From assembly GCF_030704535.1 (NCBI RefSeq), contig NC_081821.1, forward strand, positions 1,317,001-1,381,000: a DNA stretch of 64,000 bases, read 5' to 3'. The stretch comes from Vitis vinifera. Taxonomy: Eukaryota > Streptophyta > Magnoliopsida > Vitales > Vitaceae. A program made the position numbers and the translations under genes. This document shows, piece after piece, positions 11,735 to 24,293 of the stretch; position 1 is the stretch's first letter; each line of letters opens with the position of its first letter. The notes below the pieces were generated by a model. It was not told where the DNA came from. It worked only from the letters and a program-made list of their open reading frames with translations, and made no database searches.

Positions 11735-12660
11735 GATTGAGTTTATTTGACAGTGATTTTATGAAGCAATTTTTATCTTAAAAAGTGTTTTTTTTTATTT
11801 TAAATTTGGTGTTTGGAAAATTTTATGAAGTACTTTTAAAAATCTGAAAAATTATTTATAGTGTTGTAAGATCACTTATTTTTAAAAACACTTTTAGAAA
11901 AAACATTTTCATTAAAAACGTTTCAAGTAAAAATATTATTAAACACTCTTATCAACTTCTAATCTAAAAAGTGTTTTTTTTAAAAGAAAAAGTTATGCAT
12001 TTAAAATGCGTTTGGGAGTGATTCTAAAAAGTGTTTTTAATATTTGATGATAAAAATTTTTAAGTATTAAAAATATTAAAAGCGCTTTCTAGAATCATTA
12101 TTAAATAGGCTTTTAGAAAATTTATAAAACACTTTAAAAAAAAAAATCCTTATAGTGTTTTTTGAAAAACACTTGATAAATAATTCTTCTAAAATCACTT
12201 TCATTAAAATCATTTTAAAGAAAATAACTTTAAAATACTTTCTCTTAAAGTGCTTCTTTATAAAATATTATAAGTAATTTTTAAATTTTTTTAAAAGCAT
12301 TTGTTTTTGGATTTTGTCAAATGTTAGATTTTTCTTCAAAACCGATTTTTGTATTAAAAATGTTTTTTAAAAGTACTATTGAACGGAATCTAATAATTTA
12401 AGTTATGAAAGAGAAATAAATGAAGCAGGAGACATAAACTATTAAAACAAATGATGTTCAAAATTTAGAAAAATGTGAAAAACGTTAATTAATTTAATTT
12501 ATTACTTTTAAGTTACTTTTTGCTTTATAAGCTTTAGAATGTGTTTGGAGATAATTCAAAAAAATATTTCTATCATTTTTAACACTTGAATAATAAATTT
12601 TTTAAATAATAAAAGTATTAAAAATGTTTCTTAAAATTATTATGAACTTTTAATATTGAA
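11735..12660. mobile_element. second cluster of foldback MITEs
   Basis: Same family as 2076-2640. Units start with TTTGACAGTGATTTTATGAAG (from about 11745), GCGTTTGGGAGTGATTCTAAAA (12007-12110, closed by TTTCTAGAATCATTATTAAAT) and ATGTGTTTGGAGATAATTC (from about 12540). Each has the TATTAAAAATATTAAAA-like core. They are more decayed than the 2.4 kb copy. Confidence 0.55.
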
Positions 12661-13171
12661 TTATTTCATCAAATATATATGTTAAAGTTATAAAATCACA
12701 AAATATGGGTGCTTTTGGAAGATGAACTTTAATGGTATTTAGTGAATAAAAGATTTAGATGGTTGGATATAAATGATAAGATTTGAAATTAAGATACGGG
12801 ATTAAACCGGAAACAATGAAACTGAAAAATGTATCGGTAGTAACTTTTGAACTTTTGAACGATCACGGAAAAAAATCACATGTGTGCATTGTAGGATGAA
12901 CTTAATGAAGTAGAAGTAGGGTTTCTATACTGAGTTAATCCACTCACTCCATGTATGGTGACAGCAGACTTTCATACAATGACCTCATACCTCAGACCTC
13001 AGACATAGCTTGGAGTGTCTCTCTCTCTCCCATCCCCTCAAACCTTAAAAATAGCAGAATCCAATGCATGAAAGTCAATAAATACCAGACAAGAGCCAGA
13101 CATGCTCTGACTTAGCCCACCATATAACACAATATATATGTTGTCAAAAATTCATGGTTTCTGTGCACCTG

Positions 13172-13173
<2 letters not shown>

Positions 13174-13218
<45 letters not shown>
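13174..13218. repeat. (GA)n microsatellite
   Basis: An uninterrupted GA run of about 22 units, length-variable by nature. No gene is close. Confidence 0.95.
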
Positions 13219-13221
<3 letters not shown>

Positions 13222-15067
13222 TGGGTCATTATCATATTTTTTTTCTTGATACAAAGATTAGGGCGAATCCCATTGAGATAATGTGGTTGAAGGTTGCTGG
13301 GTTTTGATTAACCCATCTCACCACTACAAGTTGCATGGATGTCTTCTTGTTTCCACCAAAGTCTTTTTTGGTTCAAAGTGGTGCAATTTGTGTCTAGACA
13401 ATGAAGTCATCTGGCCCCCATTTGGGGCTGTTTTGGTTCCAGAGAAAGTTGAGTTGCTTCCCCACCTTCCAAGATGAAAAATCTCCCTAAAGCAACTGGA
13501 CGTGTCGATATTCTATTGCGTTATTATTATGGCACCAAGGCAAAACCCAATAAGATTAAAGAAAAATGAAAAAAAGAGATTATGAATCTTACAATATTGT
13601 CCCCTGGAGATGTATTGAGATTTGACGTCAGTTGTAGTTGGACTTGAAATTTTGAAGTGTAGTGGGGATATTTCCATTACATTTTCACAATTATTTCATA
13701 TTTTGTCCCATAAAAGTTTTTTTTTTTTTTTAATACTATCAATTTGGCTTTAATTTTAAGAATTAACCAATTAAAAAGATGAAATAATTCTCAAATTTAT
13801 GAATCTAACATTTTCCATGTTTTTAAGCGAAAAATAATTCATTTTTTATATAAATATTTTATATCATTTTAAATATTTATTCGTGAGATTTGGAAGAAAT
13901 AATTATTTTTACAAGAAAATGGTGATTATATTTTTATCAAAATAAGACTAAAAAATGATGAATGATTAAATTTCTAAAATTAAATTTTCAATGATTTTTT
14001 AATCAAATAATCCTAATTACATATGTATTTAAATTTTTATAATTCTAAAATTCTCCTTTGAAGATCATACATTCCTTTGGAGCTCTGATGCCTAACTACA
14101 CTCATAAACAAAAAGTTTATTTTTCAAAATTAGATCAAAGCAAATCTGGTTCTAAAAATGGTGTTACACTTTTTAGAATAACTTAAAAATTAAATTCAAA
14201 AGTTTTTGAATTAAAAACAATTTTTTAAAGAATTTATTATGAAAATAAATTAATTTTTTAAATAATTTGAAACTATTTTAAGGTGTTTTTATATAATAAT
14301 ATGAGAAACAATTGAAACATGTTGAATGGATTGAAAACTTTAGTGTTTGAAATGGTTTTAACAAGAATAAATTATGAGAAATATTTTTTTATATTTGAAA
14401 TATCAAATAAAATTTCATTAAAAAAAGAGAGTTATTCTTGTTAACCAAATCACATACATACCAATAAAAAAAAGTAAAATAAGAGATTTTTAACATGGGA
14501 ACACGATTAATGTAATCCTTATATTTATATTTACAAAATGAATCAACATTTAAGAACCCATTAATTAAACGAAAGAAAAAGAAAAAAGGTATAATAATGA
14601 AACTTCCACTCTCTTCTCAATTTCAAAGAACTTTTCTAAAATAAAACCTTAAATTATAAGAGGAAATATATGATAAGAGCAAACTCGTCATTTATCAAAT
14701 AAAAAAATTTCAATAACCTCCACGAGCGTAATGAGAAGTTCGATCTCTAACATGCGAAATATAATAAAATTGATTCAGACTTCATAATTCAATAACTCTT
14801 AAATTAACATTTATTTCTAAGAGGTTATTTAATATTCCTAAGCCATTTCTCACATCAATGCCCCTAAACTATAAATAAATAGATACCTATATGAAAAACC
14901 ATTCACTTAAAGAGAAGAAAAGCAAGGAAGAGGGGGACATTAACAATAAACAAGAGAAGAGAAGAGAAGTGAGAAAAGAGGGAAGAAGTCAAGTCCTAGG
15001 ATTATTCCCATTATCACAAATGGAGGTGCACTAAGGGAACACAAAATGAATCCTAAGACTTATCTCC

Positions 15068-15101
15068 TCCACCCACACCCACACCCACACCCACACCCAC
15101 A
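15068..15101. repeat. (CCCACA)n short array
   Basis: Five to six units of CCCACA within a CT-rich stretch (15050-15370). The open frame across it would give repeated His-Pro and is not believed to be coding. Confidence 0.8.
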
Positions 15102-16245
15102 TGGGCCTCCCCCAAGTCAAGACTCAAAGATTGATTTTGACATGTGTCTCCCAACCTTCAAAAACGTCATCATCTCCTTCCACGACTCTTCCTTTCCTTC
15201 TTCTTTTGAAACCAACTCCGTCCAATCCACATCTCACCTCAATCATTCATTTTCTTAGACACGCGTCTCCCCTTCATTCATTCCCTTCTCTTTCCTACTC
15301 ACTCCCATCAACCTACGTGAGAGTGAGATCAATTTTTCCATCTATTTCTCTCTCTTTCCTCTATTTTCCCCACTTTAAATTTAATGAGTTAATTGATAAT
15401 GGTGATTGCACTATATACATTTTGTTAAATTGATGTTTAATTAAAAGGGATTATGCAAATTTAAATTTATTAGATAACAATAATGATATTTTTTAGTTTG
15501 AGGATGAGTTACTCAAATGATAATTCTTAGGACAGATTTATGTGGTGTATGTCGAATATTATAAAATATTTAATATATTTTTATTGAATATTAATTGATT
15601 TTCAGTTAAGATTGTCAAAATCTGATCCAACAAAACTTACTTTTCTATGTTGAAGAACGAGATTGTTCACAAATAAATTATAATATAATAAAAGATTTTA
15701 GTAGGATGGTATCTTAGTTTCATCCCTCATGGGTTAGATTTGGGAGAAGTCAAGCTTCATAATCATTTCTTTTTATTTATTTTTTCACTTTAAATTTAAT
15801 AAACTAATTAAGCAATTAATAATGATGCATGAAGTGTACAAAAGTAATGTTTAATTAAAAGGATATACCATAATTCTAAACATATTTTTTGAGTTGCTTA
15901 ACAAGATTACTCAAAAACATAATGACAAGAAGATTTTAGTAGGTGTGAATAGTCACCATAATGAGATTAGTTTTTTTTTTTCTTTTCTTTTAATACCCAA
16001 CTCACCCCTAATAGCATAGTTGAGTTATTGCTTTATTCCATCACTCTCTTGTCATCCTAGGTATACAAATAATGGATTTATAAACCATCTATATAAGTGA
16101 ACTTACTTTCACTTCTTCAATATTCCTTGATGTATAACGAATCTACTTAGAAAGGAAAATGACAATCACTTTTTGTTATATTTCATTATCATCCATTTTA
16201 TTAATTCATAAAAAAAAACTTAATATTAACTAATGATATCTTATA

Positions 16246-16278
<33 letters not shown>

Positions 16279-16975
16279 TCTGTTTGGTCATTCTTTTTTC
16301 TTTTTTTAAAAACAAGTTTTATATCTATATTTTCCTTTTATTTTTAAAAGTTAGTGAAAACATTTCTTACTTATGCTCTAAAAGTTATTTTCTATTTCAC
16401 TTTGTTTTTAAAAATTGTTTTTAGAAAACAATAATAAAATAATATTACAAATTTTTTTTAAATAGTTTTCTATTTTTAAAAACAAAAAATTATTTTTAAA
16501 TTAGAGGGAGAAACATACTCTTACTAACTAATAATTTTTTTTTTTATCATTTATATCATAAATAGATATTGTGAAGCATACAACATCATTCATGAAAGCA
16601 AGAAATAATGATATCAAATAGAAAGAAAGTATGTGACACACTGACATGAATAATAATAATAGATTAAGGGTATTTTTGTCTAAATAGGATGATTTTTACA
16701 AAATTATTTTTATGATTGAAAGATTATTTTATGCCCAACAAAATTCAAACTTCGTACACATTTTTTAATCCTGAATCTCACCTACTGCACCTTTAGAAAC
16801 CCTGATGGAGAGTACACCCCATTAGAAACTCAGCAATGGGATTTTGGTAATGATAATGAAAGATAAGGATGAGTTGGGAAGCAGAAGGTGGTAGTGGCGT
16901 CGTGTCACCGGAGTCATCTCCGCCAGACTGTAAACCAATTCCCCCACCTCCATTTCTACCCAAACACATAATAAC

Positions 16976-17008
<33 letters not shown>

Positions 17009-17013
17009 CCTTT

Positions 17014-17052
<39 letters not shown>
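16976..17052. repeat. (ATA)n and (TTTC)n microsatellites in the MADS promoter
   Basis: An AATAATAAT array (about 16976-17007) and a CTTT array of about 10 units (17012-17051) lie 65-145 bases upstream of the likely TATA box (17117) of the MADS-box gene. Confidence 0.9.
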
Positions 17053-17116
17053 ATGCATGGAAATGTATATTATGAGTTTTTCCTTTTTCTTTTCTTTCTT
17101 TCTATTTTGCGACTAC

Positions 17117-17124
17117 TATATAAG
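17117..17124 (+). promoter_or_regulatory. TATA box of the MADS-box gene
   Basis: TATATAAG lies 49 bases before the ATG at 17173, leaving a short leader of roughly 20 bases. The spacing fits, and the following sequence to the ATG has no upstream ATG. Confidence 0.5.
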
Positions 17125-17172
17125 TCGGTTTCAATTTTATTGTGTAGTTGAAGGAGAAGAGGGGGATAAGCA

Positions 17173-19806
17173 ATGGGGAGAGGGAAGGTGGAGCTGAAGA
17201 GAATAGAGAACTCCACAAGCAGGCAGGTGACATTCTCAAAGAGGAAGAACGGCCTTCTCAAGAAGGCCTTTGAGCTCTCCATCCTCTGCGATGCCGAAGT
17301 CGCCCTCCTCATCTTCTCCCCCTCCGGCAAGGCTTACCAGTTCGCCAGCCACGAGTCCGTTCTCCTTCATCTCCATTTTTTTCCTTTCCCAATTCACCTA
17401 ATTTCACTTCTCTGCAACAACAAAAAAAAAAAAAAAAAAAAAGCATGAAATTGATCATCAATTTCGTTTGATGGGTGCAGCATGGACAGGAGCATAGCCA
17501 GGTATAGGAATGAAGTTGGGTTGATGGAATTCAATAATTACCAACGCTCTAGAACAATTGAGGTATCAACTTTAATTTCTTCTCTCAAATTTTTATTTTA
17601 TTTTTTTATTTTTGTCATATAAATTATAATATGAAGTCTTTTTCCTTCTTCATCATACGGTCTTTTCTTGCTACAACATATGGGCCTAGCACCTGGATCT
17701 CCATGTCTGATCGAGATGTCGATTAATAAAGACAAAAGGGTTAGAGAGAGAATTTGGACAAAAGTTATTGGTGATATTCCATTAATTTAAAGAAAAAAAA
17801 TGGGAAAATGATGGTGGGGGATACAAAATCATCTCATCTAATCATGTTTACTCCTACTTTAAAATATTAATCTAATCTTGATAAGGAGGTACAGTTTCAA
17901 AGCTTCTGATAATATGAATATATTGCTTATGAAATTGCACCCACATGATCAAATCATGTGCACAATTTGATATCTCTAGGAGTTAATTAAGCAAATTTTA
18001 AAAGTTGTACACAATTAATCTCCTATTATGTATCAGAGGACTCATAATCACACCATTAATAGATGTGAAAATCAGCAAGATTTGTCACAACTTAATATGT
18101 ATGCAAGCGCCTTGATTAAGTTTTTCTAATGATGTATACCCCTTGTGCTATTAGGGTTTTTCGGTCTGGTAAAGTCGAACACTATGAACTCCACTGAATC
18201 TGTACTTGTTTTAAGTGTTTGTAGGAGTGGACTCACGATTTACATTTGATTTCTGATAGCAGTTTTGGATGTCTGAAATCGATAACTTGAGGAGAACAAT
18301 AGACACCTTGGAAGCAAAACATAAGTATGTAAATTAAATCAGCTGCTCACTATCTTCTTCTTGATCATCTTCATCTTCATCATAATAATCACTGCAGTTA
18401 TCATAATTGTCATGTGTTGCAGGCATTTGGCCGGAGAAGATTTGTCGACGCTGGGCATGAAAGAGCTAAAACAGCTGGAGAGGCAGCTGAAAAACGGGGT
18501 TGAACGAATTCGTGCTAAGAAGGTATAATTCATTCATATATATATATATATATATACAGAAGGCCGATATATAGAGTGATATGGAGATCATGTAAATAAT
18601 ATTTACGTAGTACTCATTCTGTTGGCATTCTTTTGAGGCTTAAACCATGGAAAACATCCTCACTTTCACTGATTTCTACTGAGATTCTTTTCGAAATTGA
18701 ATGATTAATTAATTGTTTGACAATTAGTTAATTTTTTGTTGGACAGAGGCGAATCATTTCGGAGCATATCAGCCTGCTTAAAAAACGTGTGAGATTCTAA
18801 CCTAATTAACCCAATCCCTTCATCAAATTAAGATCATGTGTTCAAATTGTTAGGATCATGGGAAGTTATGTCATTGAAAGACTGTAAATTCCATAAAAAA
18901 ATATGGTGGACTCATCATCAATACAATCTAAGTAGACTAGCTGAATGGTATGGAATTCACCAGAAGGTTGATGTGAGCAAGATGAAGCAAGAACTCACAT
19001 TAACCAGTAGAGGATTCCGATTCCAGAGAATTTGCCTGTATGTTAATGCCCTTACAGAGATTTACTAATTAATGTTTTCTAACTTTCTTTTTGGTCATCA
19101 CGATTGAGCCAAAAGTAATTCGAAGTTGAACGAAATTAAGTATATTTTGTTTTTTGAAAAACTTAATCAAATTCGAACTTGTTCATGAAAAATGCAGCAA
19201 AGGGCCCTGCAAGAGGACAACACCCGCCTCCAAAAGAAAGTGAGATGTTCAGAACTTCCATCTTATATATACATTTATATAAAGATCTATAGCTTGTTAA
19301 TTAATTCGATTTTGAAGTCTGCTTTCATTTGTACTATGAGGTTAAGCTGCACGAGGCCAACTTAAACACCAGAGCCTTTGGAGCAGAAGAATGTGATGCA
19401 TTTGGGAGGTAAGTACTGGTTATTCCAAGTTAATTTATAGAAGATCAATTCTTCTGAAGAACCTAATCTTATGATATCTCCATGGAATAATATGCCCACA
19501 ATTTGTAAACCTAAGTTGTTATATATTTTAACACCTTAATCTTTTGGGGGAAATTAAGAGCAGTGGCAGCAGTGGTTTTGGCGGTCCACATGACGGGGCC
19601 GGGATATGAGAAAGACGGGCAAATGGGCAGCAAGAGCCATCATCAGACTGCAAGAATGTAAGCTACATAATGAAAAAACTTAGGACAAATTTATCGAACA
19701 ATGGCTTGTTGTGGCTTGAGAACTATTCTTGTTCATGCATGTTCATGAGCTTAATGAATCTTTGCTTAACTGCAGGCTTGCTGATCAGGATGGAGGTGAC
19801 CCCTAA
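17173..19806 (+). CDS. MIKC-type MADS-box transcription factor, probably TM8-like
   Basis: Nine coding exons: 17173-17354, 17481-17562, 18263-18324, 18423-18522, 18747-18788, 19198-19239, 19341-19408, 19559-19657, 19776-19806, giving 235 residues. Exon sizes 182, 82, 62, 100, 42, 42 are the classic MIKC pattern. Residues 1-60 are a full MADS domain (starts [20 protein letters not shown]; has [20 protein letters not shown]). A short I region follows, then a K domain (about 88-170) with [29 protein letters not shown] after the MADS domain points to the TM8 group rather than SOC1, AGL6 or FUL, but this rests on memory. The last two exons are uncertain: using the AG at 19559-19560 as acceptor instead gives a short tail ending at the TGA in GGGATATGA (about 19606-19611). 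A nuclear DNA-binding protein acting as a dimer is expected from the family. Confidence 0.85.
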
Positions 19807-20404
19807 ACCGCAGGCTCCAAATGGCCACCAGTTGCTTGCAGTGTTTTGGATCGTATAGTAGTTGGTGTCAACAAGTTGCTGTCCATGGCTTTATGCCGTA
19901 TCTTAATCCGGGTGCTTCTGCTTTTTTACTTAGATATTTTGTGAATAACCGTCTTTGGATGTAGACTATTCATCTTCTGTGTTATCTGTACGCACATATA
20001 TATATATATATATACATACATGCGTCGAAATGGATTACTTATCCAAGAAATATTCCACCTAGAAGAAGAAACATTCTTCTCTGTCAGAATAATTTTAGCA
20101 TGAAGAAGGTCTAGTCAATTACATACAGAATATGCATGCCTTTGATCTATTTTGCTACATGGGACTAGGGTTTTTGTGTTTTCATAAACCCTATGAAACA
20201 AACCCCATTACTCCATAATTGCATTGGATCAGCTGCTTCCCCATTCTCCCACTGCCCATTTCCATATTATCAGAAAATATTAACGCTTAGATACTTTATT
20301 AAAGCTTGGCATAATAAAGATGGATACACAAACAAGTACATCACAAGTGATATTCTAATGGGGGAAGTGAACAATTGAGCTTGAAAAAACCTGCAGTGAT
20401 GGAA
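19807..20404. other. 3' UTR of the MADS gene and intergenic spacer
   Basis: Contains a TA microsatellite at about 19997-20014 and no further exon that I can support. The next gene converges from the other strand. Confidence 0.5.
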
Positions 20405-20671
20405 TTAGTCAAGCCTAAAACGAGCCTGAACAATTGAAATATAGCTTGTAGCTTTGGCATCTACACCTGCATCATCCTGGTATAGGTTGTCTGTGAAACA
20501 AAGTGCATCGGTATCGAAATTCGTCGAGAGCTGCTTCTTCTTGATCTGGAGATGATTTGCAGAGGGGTCCATGAGGAACATAGAAGCAGTAGAAGAAGGT
20601 GGGGTTGGCTTAACCTTGGATGTCATGACCAACTTTCTCCTGATGGCTCTGAGCTTCTGATGGGAATCCAT
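20405..20671 (-). CDS. small protein of unknown function, DUF761-like C-terminus
   Basis: Single exon, 88 residues, starting MDSHQKLRAIRRKLVMTSKV. The N-terminus is basic, the middle is rich in Pro/Ser, and the end reads DAGVDAKATSYISIVQARF followed by RLD. That last part resembles the short C-terminal motif of DUF761 / cotton-fibre-type proteins (a VDxKAxxYI...RFRL pattern), but this is tentative. A minus-strand TATA box (20744-20751) sits 73 bases before the ATG and base composition is higher in GC than the flanks; both argue that it is real. No signal peptide or membrane segment is visible. Function unknown. Confidence 0.65.
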   Translation of the reverse strand: MDSHQKLRAIRRKLVMTSKVKPTPPSSTASMFLMDPSANHLQIKKKQLSTNFDTDALCFTDNLYQDDAGVDAKATSYISIVQARFRLD

Positions 20672-20743
20672 TGTTTTTTTATGCTTCTGTTGCCTGTTGG
20701 TGGATATCTATGTGGTGAGTTCTTCACTGCAAAGGGAGGAGGG

Positions 20744-20751
20744 TTTATATA
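20744..20751 (-). promoter_or_regulatory. TATA box of the minus-strand small gene
   Basis: Reads TATATAAA on the minus strand, 73 bases upstream of the ATG at 20671, giving a leader of about 40 bases. Confidence 0.6.
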
Positions 20752-23696
20752 GGGTTTGTTTGGGAGTTGAGTTCATATGGGGAGGTGGGGAATGATATAT
20801 GTGATGAGAAAAAAAGGCAACATGACAGTACTGCTCATGATCATATCTTTTCTTCACTGTTTGAAAGTAATCATGGAGCTAGCTTTAGCTTGCATCCTGG
20901 ATATATTCCCATTTCTTGGAGATTTTTACAAGGATTTGAAAGATACCCTTCAAAGATGTGAACTTATCAAATTTTCTTACAAATAATTTGGGAATTAAGC
21001 AAACTCTTCTATTATTAAAAGAACCTCATATACATATAGTATGTTTTTGGAAATAAGGATCAGATGCTCTTGGAGAGAAAAGTTTCTAAGAAAGGCTTTG
21101 AAACCCTTTTTACAATTTTTTAAGGAAAGCTTTTTATTATTACTTAGATCTTGTTTGAAATATATATATATTTTAATCAAAAGCTTAAGATAAATCAATT
21201 CAAACTTTCAAAGAAACAATTAATCTTGACATATTGTACCAAACTTTATATTAAAATTCATGACTTTTAATAAAATTATTAAATTTAAAAAAGAGATTGT
21301 ATCGTCTCAGAAATCAATCTCAACAATGTCTTCATCGTTAAGTTAAGAGACTGAAATCCCTTATTAAATCAACTTATTATTATTTATATGATTATGTCAT
21401 ATGATTATGTCTTAGTTTAGCTAATGACCATAATGATTCTGTTGGTACCTGTACAGTAATTATTCCTTTAACCAAAATTGGTCATATGCTTCCTCACACA
21501 TTTGAATATTATTCCACCAAGTTGAAATTGATTAAGATTCAAGTTCATCCACCTCCCCCCCACCCCCCCGGAATAGAGATAGATATAGAAATAGTAGGTC
21601 AAAGATTTCATTTTAGCCTAATGATTAAGTACTGGATATTATTAAGTGCTGGTTAAGATAATCCCATGGTATAATCCTCCCCCGACCAAAAAAAAGGAAG
21701 AAAGAAGAAAATATCAAAGATCATGACATGACTCATTCAACCAGCCTGGCTCTGATATTTTTTTAGGGTAAATGGACTGAACAGTCTGATTTGCTTTCAC
21801 TTTATCTTCCAAAAGATGAAGAAGACACCCAAGTAGATAAAATGATGCTCCACTTTATCTTCTATTGAATTAAGCTACAGTGGTCACACATCCTTTTAGT
21901 GTTGCTTTACTCCAACATGTGGGAAACAAGTACCCATGTAGTCTTAAGAAGATTCCATCGGCTCTGCACTTGTATCTAATACTTGTGTATCACTCATGAT
22001 ATCATATATGTTGGAGATGCTTGTTAATCCTTGTGCGATAGACCACGCACCATGGGAGAAAAAAACTCTAATGTTCACTTTTTAATGCTCGCCTTTTGAT
22101 CATGTGGACGTATCATCGTGTTTTAAAGCTGGGTGGGCCTTGACTTAGAGCGATGCTCGTTACACTTTTGAGAATATCACTATTGTCAGGGGGTGAGACT
22201 GAGAGTAATAATTGAGGTGGATGTCGGAATGACAAAAATTTAATTTAAAACCCTAAATTGAAGACGAAGACCCCATTACCCACCCTCCTCACCTCAATTA
22301 TTATTATATGATTTTACTAAATATAAATTTTTTAAGAATAATAAATTATACATAATTTAATATTTTAAAAATAAAAAATTAATATGAGTATTAAATATAT
22401 TAGTTTATATATAATTTTACATTAAATTATATAAAATAGGAGGATGAGAGATTATTCTCGAACCTGTCATGTCTTATTTACATCTCTAATCTTATGATAT
22501 GTTTTTGTTTTCCCAAATTAAGTTAAAATTAGTCCTAACCTTTTAATTTTTGAGTTGATTTTTCTTTCTTTTTCAAAATGGTCTTTTAAGGAAGTTCTAT
22601 TAACAAGATTTGGATAAGATAAAAATAAAATAAAAAATCATATTATTAAAATTTGGGTTAGCCAAATCATATTAAGAGGGAAGGAGAAACTTTAAGTTTT
22701 CAATTTTAAAATACTTTCAAATAAAAAAAAATACAAAAAAAAAATTATACAATTTTTTCATTTTAAAGAAAAGCTCTATTTTATTGGATTGAATACAAGC
22801 TAATGGACTAAAGTAATGTGTAGTCCTCCAAAGAGAAGTAAGAAATTACAAAGGAAAGAAAATAAAGAAAAAAATTAAATTAATAAATTATTTTTATGTG
22901 ATATTTTAAATCCTTTTCATTTATTTTAACTCGGATTAAATATACTCTATTCCTTAAAATTTTGACATGTTTTTTATTATTCCCTCTCACTTTGACATTT
23001 TATCTCCTAAACTGTTTAAATATCACACTTATTTTTTTTCTTTTTTACTTAACAAACTATTTGTTGACTTTTTAATAAGTTTAGGGACCAATGTATTGCA
23101 TTTCAATAAATTTGAGAAGTAAGATGTTGAATTTGTAATGTAAGAGGATAAAATGTAAAACATGTTAAAAGTTGATGAGGTAAAATTTAAACTTTTTAAC
23201 TCTTATATATAAAGAGTAAATACTTTTAAATGTATAAATTTTTAAATAATTTTAATTATACTTGATTTTTTTTCTTAATAAAATCAAATATTAGATCTTT
23301 TCTTTCCTGAACATTTTCCTCGAGCCAAACATGACACGAAATTCTGCACAATCTTGTTTAAGTTTATCTTGGAAGAATGTAGAAGAAGATCATATAAATG
23401 CACTTCCTCCATTTTTCAAAATTAAGACCAAATTCATGACAATTTTGAATCGAGATAAATCTAGGAGATCAAAAAAGAGAATTATATAATTTATTTTTTT
23501 AGTTTTAAAAATATTATATAAGATTGTACTCACAACTTTATTAATATAAATTTGATTTAATCTATATTTTTTTGTTTTTTAATTTTACAAATATTTTTTT
23601 ATTTATATAAGATTTCAATAACAATTTTCATGTGGTTAAAAAACTCTTAGAAATCACTCCCTTTGTTTTTAAAATATTACATTGGGTTAGATTAGC

Positions 23697-23810
23697 CTGC
23701 TTAGATAGTGCTTTTAGAAAATATTTCTCATATTTGTAATACTTGAATGATAAAAATTTTTAAATGTTAAAAATATTGAAAATATTTCATAAAATTACTG
23801 ACAAACGGGC
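23697..23810. mobile_element. foldback MITE copy
   Basis: The left arm CTGCTTAGATAGTGCTTTTA and the right arm TTTCATAAAATTACTGACAA (reversed: TTGTCAGTAATTTTATGAAA) frame the same AT core (GATAAAAATTTTTAAATG) as the 2.4 kb family. Confidence 0.55.
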
Positions 23811-24001
23811 TTTTTCATACCCAAATCCATTTTCGACACACATAGCGCATGAACATATATCACATCAATGCTCATTGATTTCATACAGTAAAAAATTATG
23901 AAAATTTTGAAAGAAATTTATCAAGAATATTTTGTGAGTTTCGGGTTTTTAGAAAAAACAGAATATCATGTAAATATAATAATATAAACATTACACCATA
24001 T

Positions 24002-24203
24002 TGGGCTGGTTCGGGTTGTGAAAGGCTACGCCCAGTCCAACATTGGTTGGCGCTCGGGCCAGTCAAATGATATAAAGTTACTTCCATGACCCAAGTTGCC
24101 TCGTGCCATGGCTAGCCCAAGCCTGGACCCCATTTCCAAGCCCAACCTCGAAGAACTTTGGGCCCTAAGGATATCGGGCCCTACGAGCCCAATTAAGAGC
24201 CCA
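24002..24203. promoter_or_regulatory. cluster of site II (TGGGCY) elements upstream of gamma-CAL
   Basis: Six TGGGCC/T motifs on either strand start at 24002, 24114, 24139, 24159, 24186 and 24198, the nearest about 90 bases before the ATG at 24294. Such motifs (bound by TCP factors) are a known hallmark of plant nuclear genes for mitochondrial respiratory-chain proteins. That fits the gene downstream. Confidence 0.6.
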
Positions 24204-24293
24204 ACCCAAATGATATCATGTCTTAAGTCCAAATGAGACCAAGCCTAAGCAACAAAGCCAGTCGGCTGAGAGCCTGAGAGAGAGAGGAGAGAA

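Larger units (their letters stand above)
7277..17172. other. 10-kb repeat-rich intergenic region
   Basis: I find no supportable gene. It contains a TGACGTCA / G-box pair (7503-7545), a MITE (8731-8980), an LTR-like fragment (9440-9660), a direct duplication (10549-11082), foldback MITEs (11735-12660), a GA microsatellite (13174-13218), a CCCACA array (15068-15101), a poly-A run (about 16250-16277), and the MADS promoter with two microsatellites (16976-17052). The open frames at 15046-15433 are low-complexity or lie in UTR-like CT-rich DNA. Confidence 0.6.
20672..24293. other. intergenic region and gamma-CAL promoter
   Basis: The first 80 bases are the promoter and leader of the minus-strand small gene. 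A C-rich run lies at 21553-21569. GC-rich pieces near 22190-22290 and 22438-22490 around an AT core resemble a dispersed repeat also hinted at 6.3-6.7 kb. A foldback MITE lies at 23697-23810. The last 300 bases form the gamma-CAL promoter. No other gene seen. Confidence 0.55.

Noticed and set aside
15046-15433. Overlapping open frames of 70 and 110 codons around the CCCACA array.
   Set aside because: Low-complexity His/Pro and Ser-rich translations, no promoter or splice context; the open frames follow from CT-rich composition.
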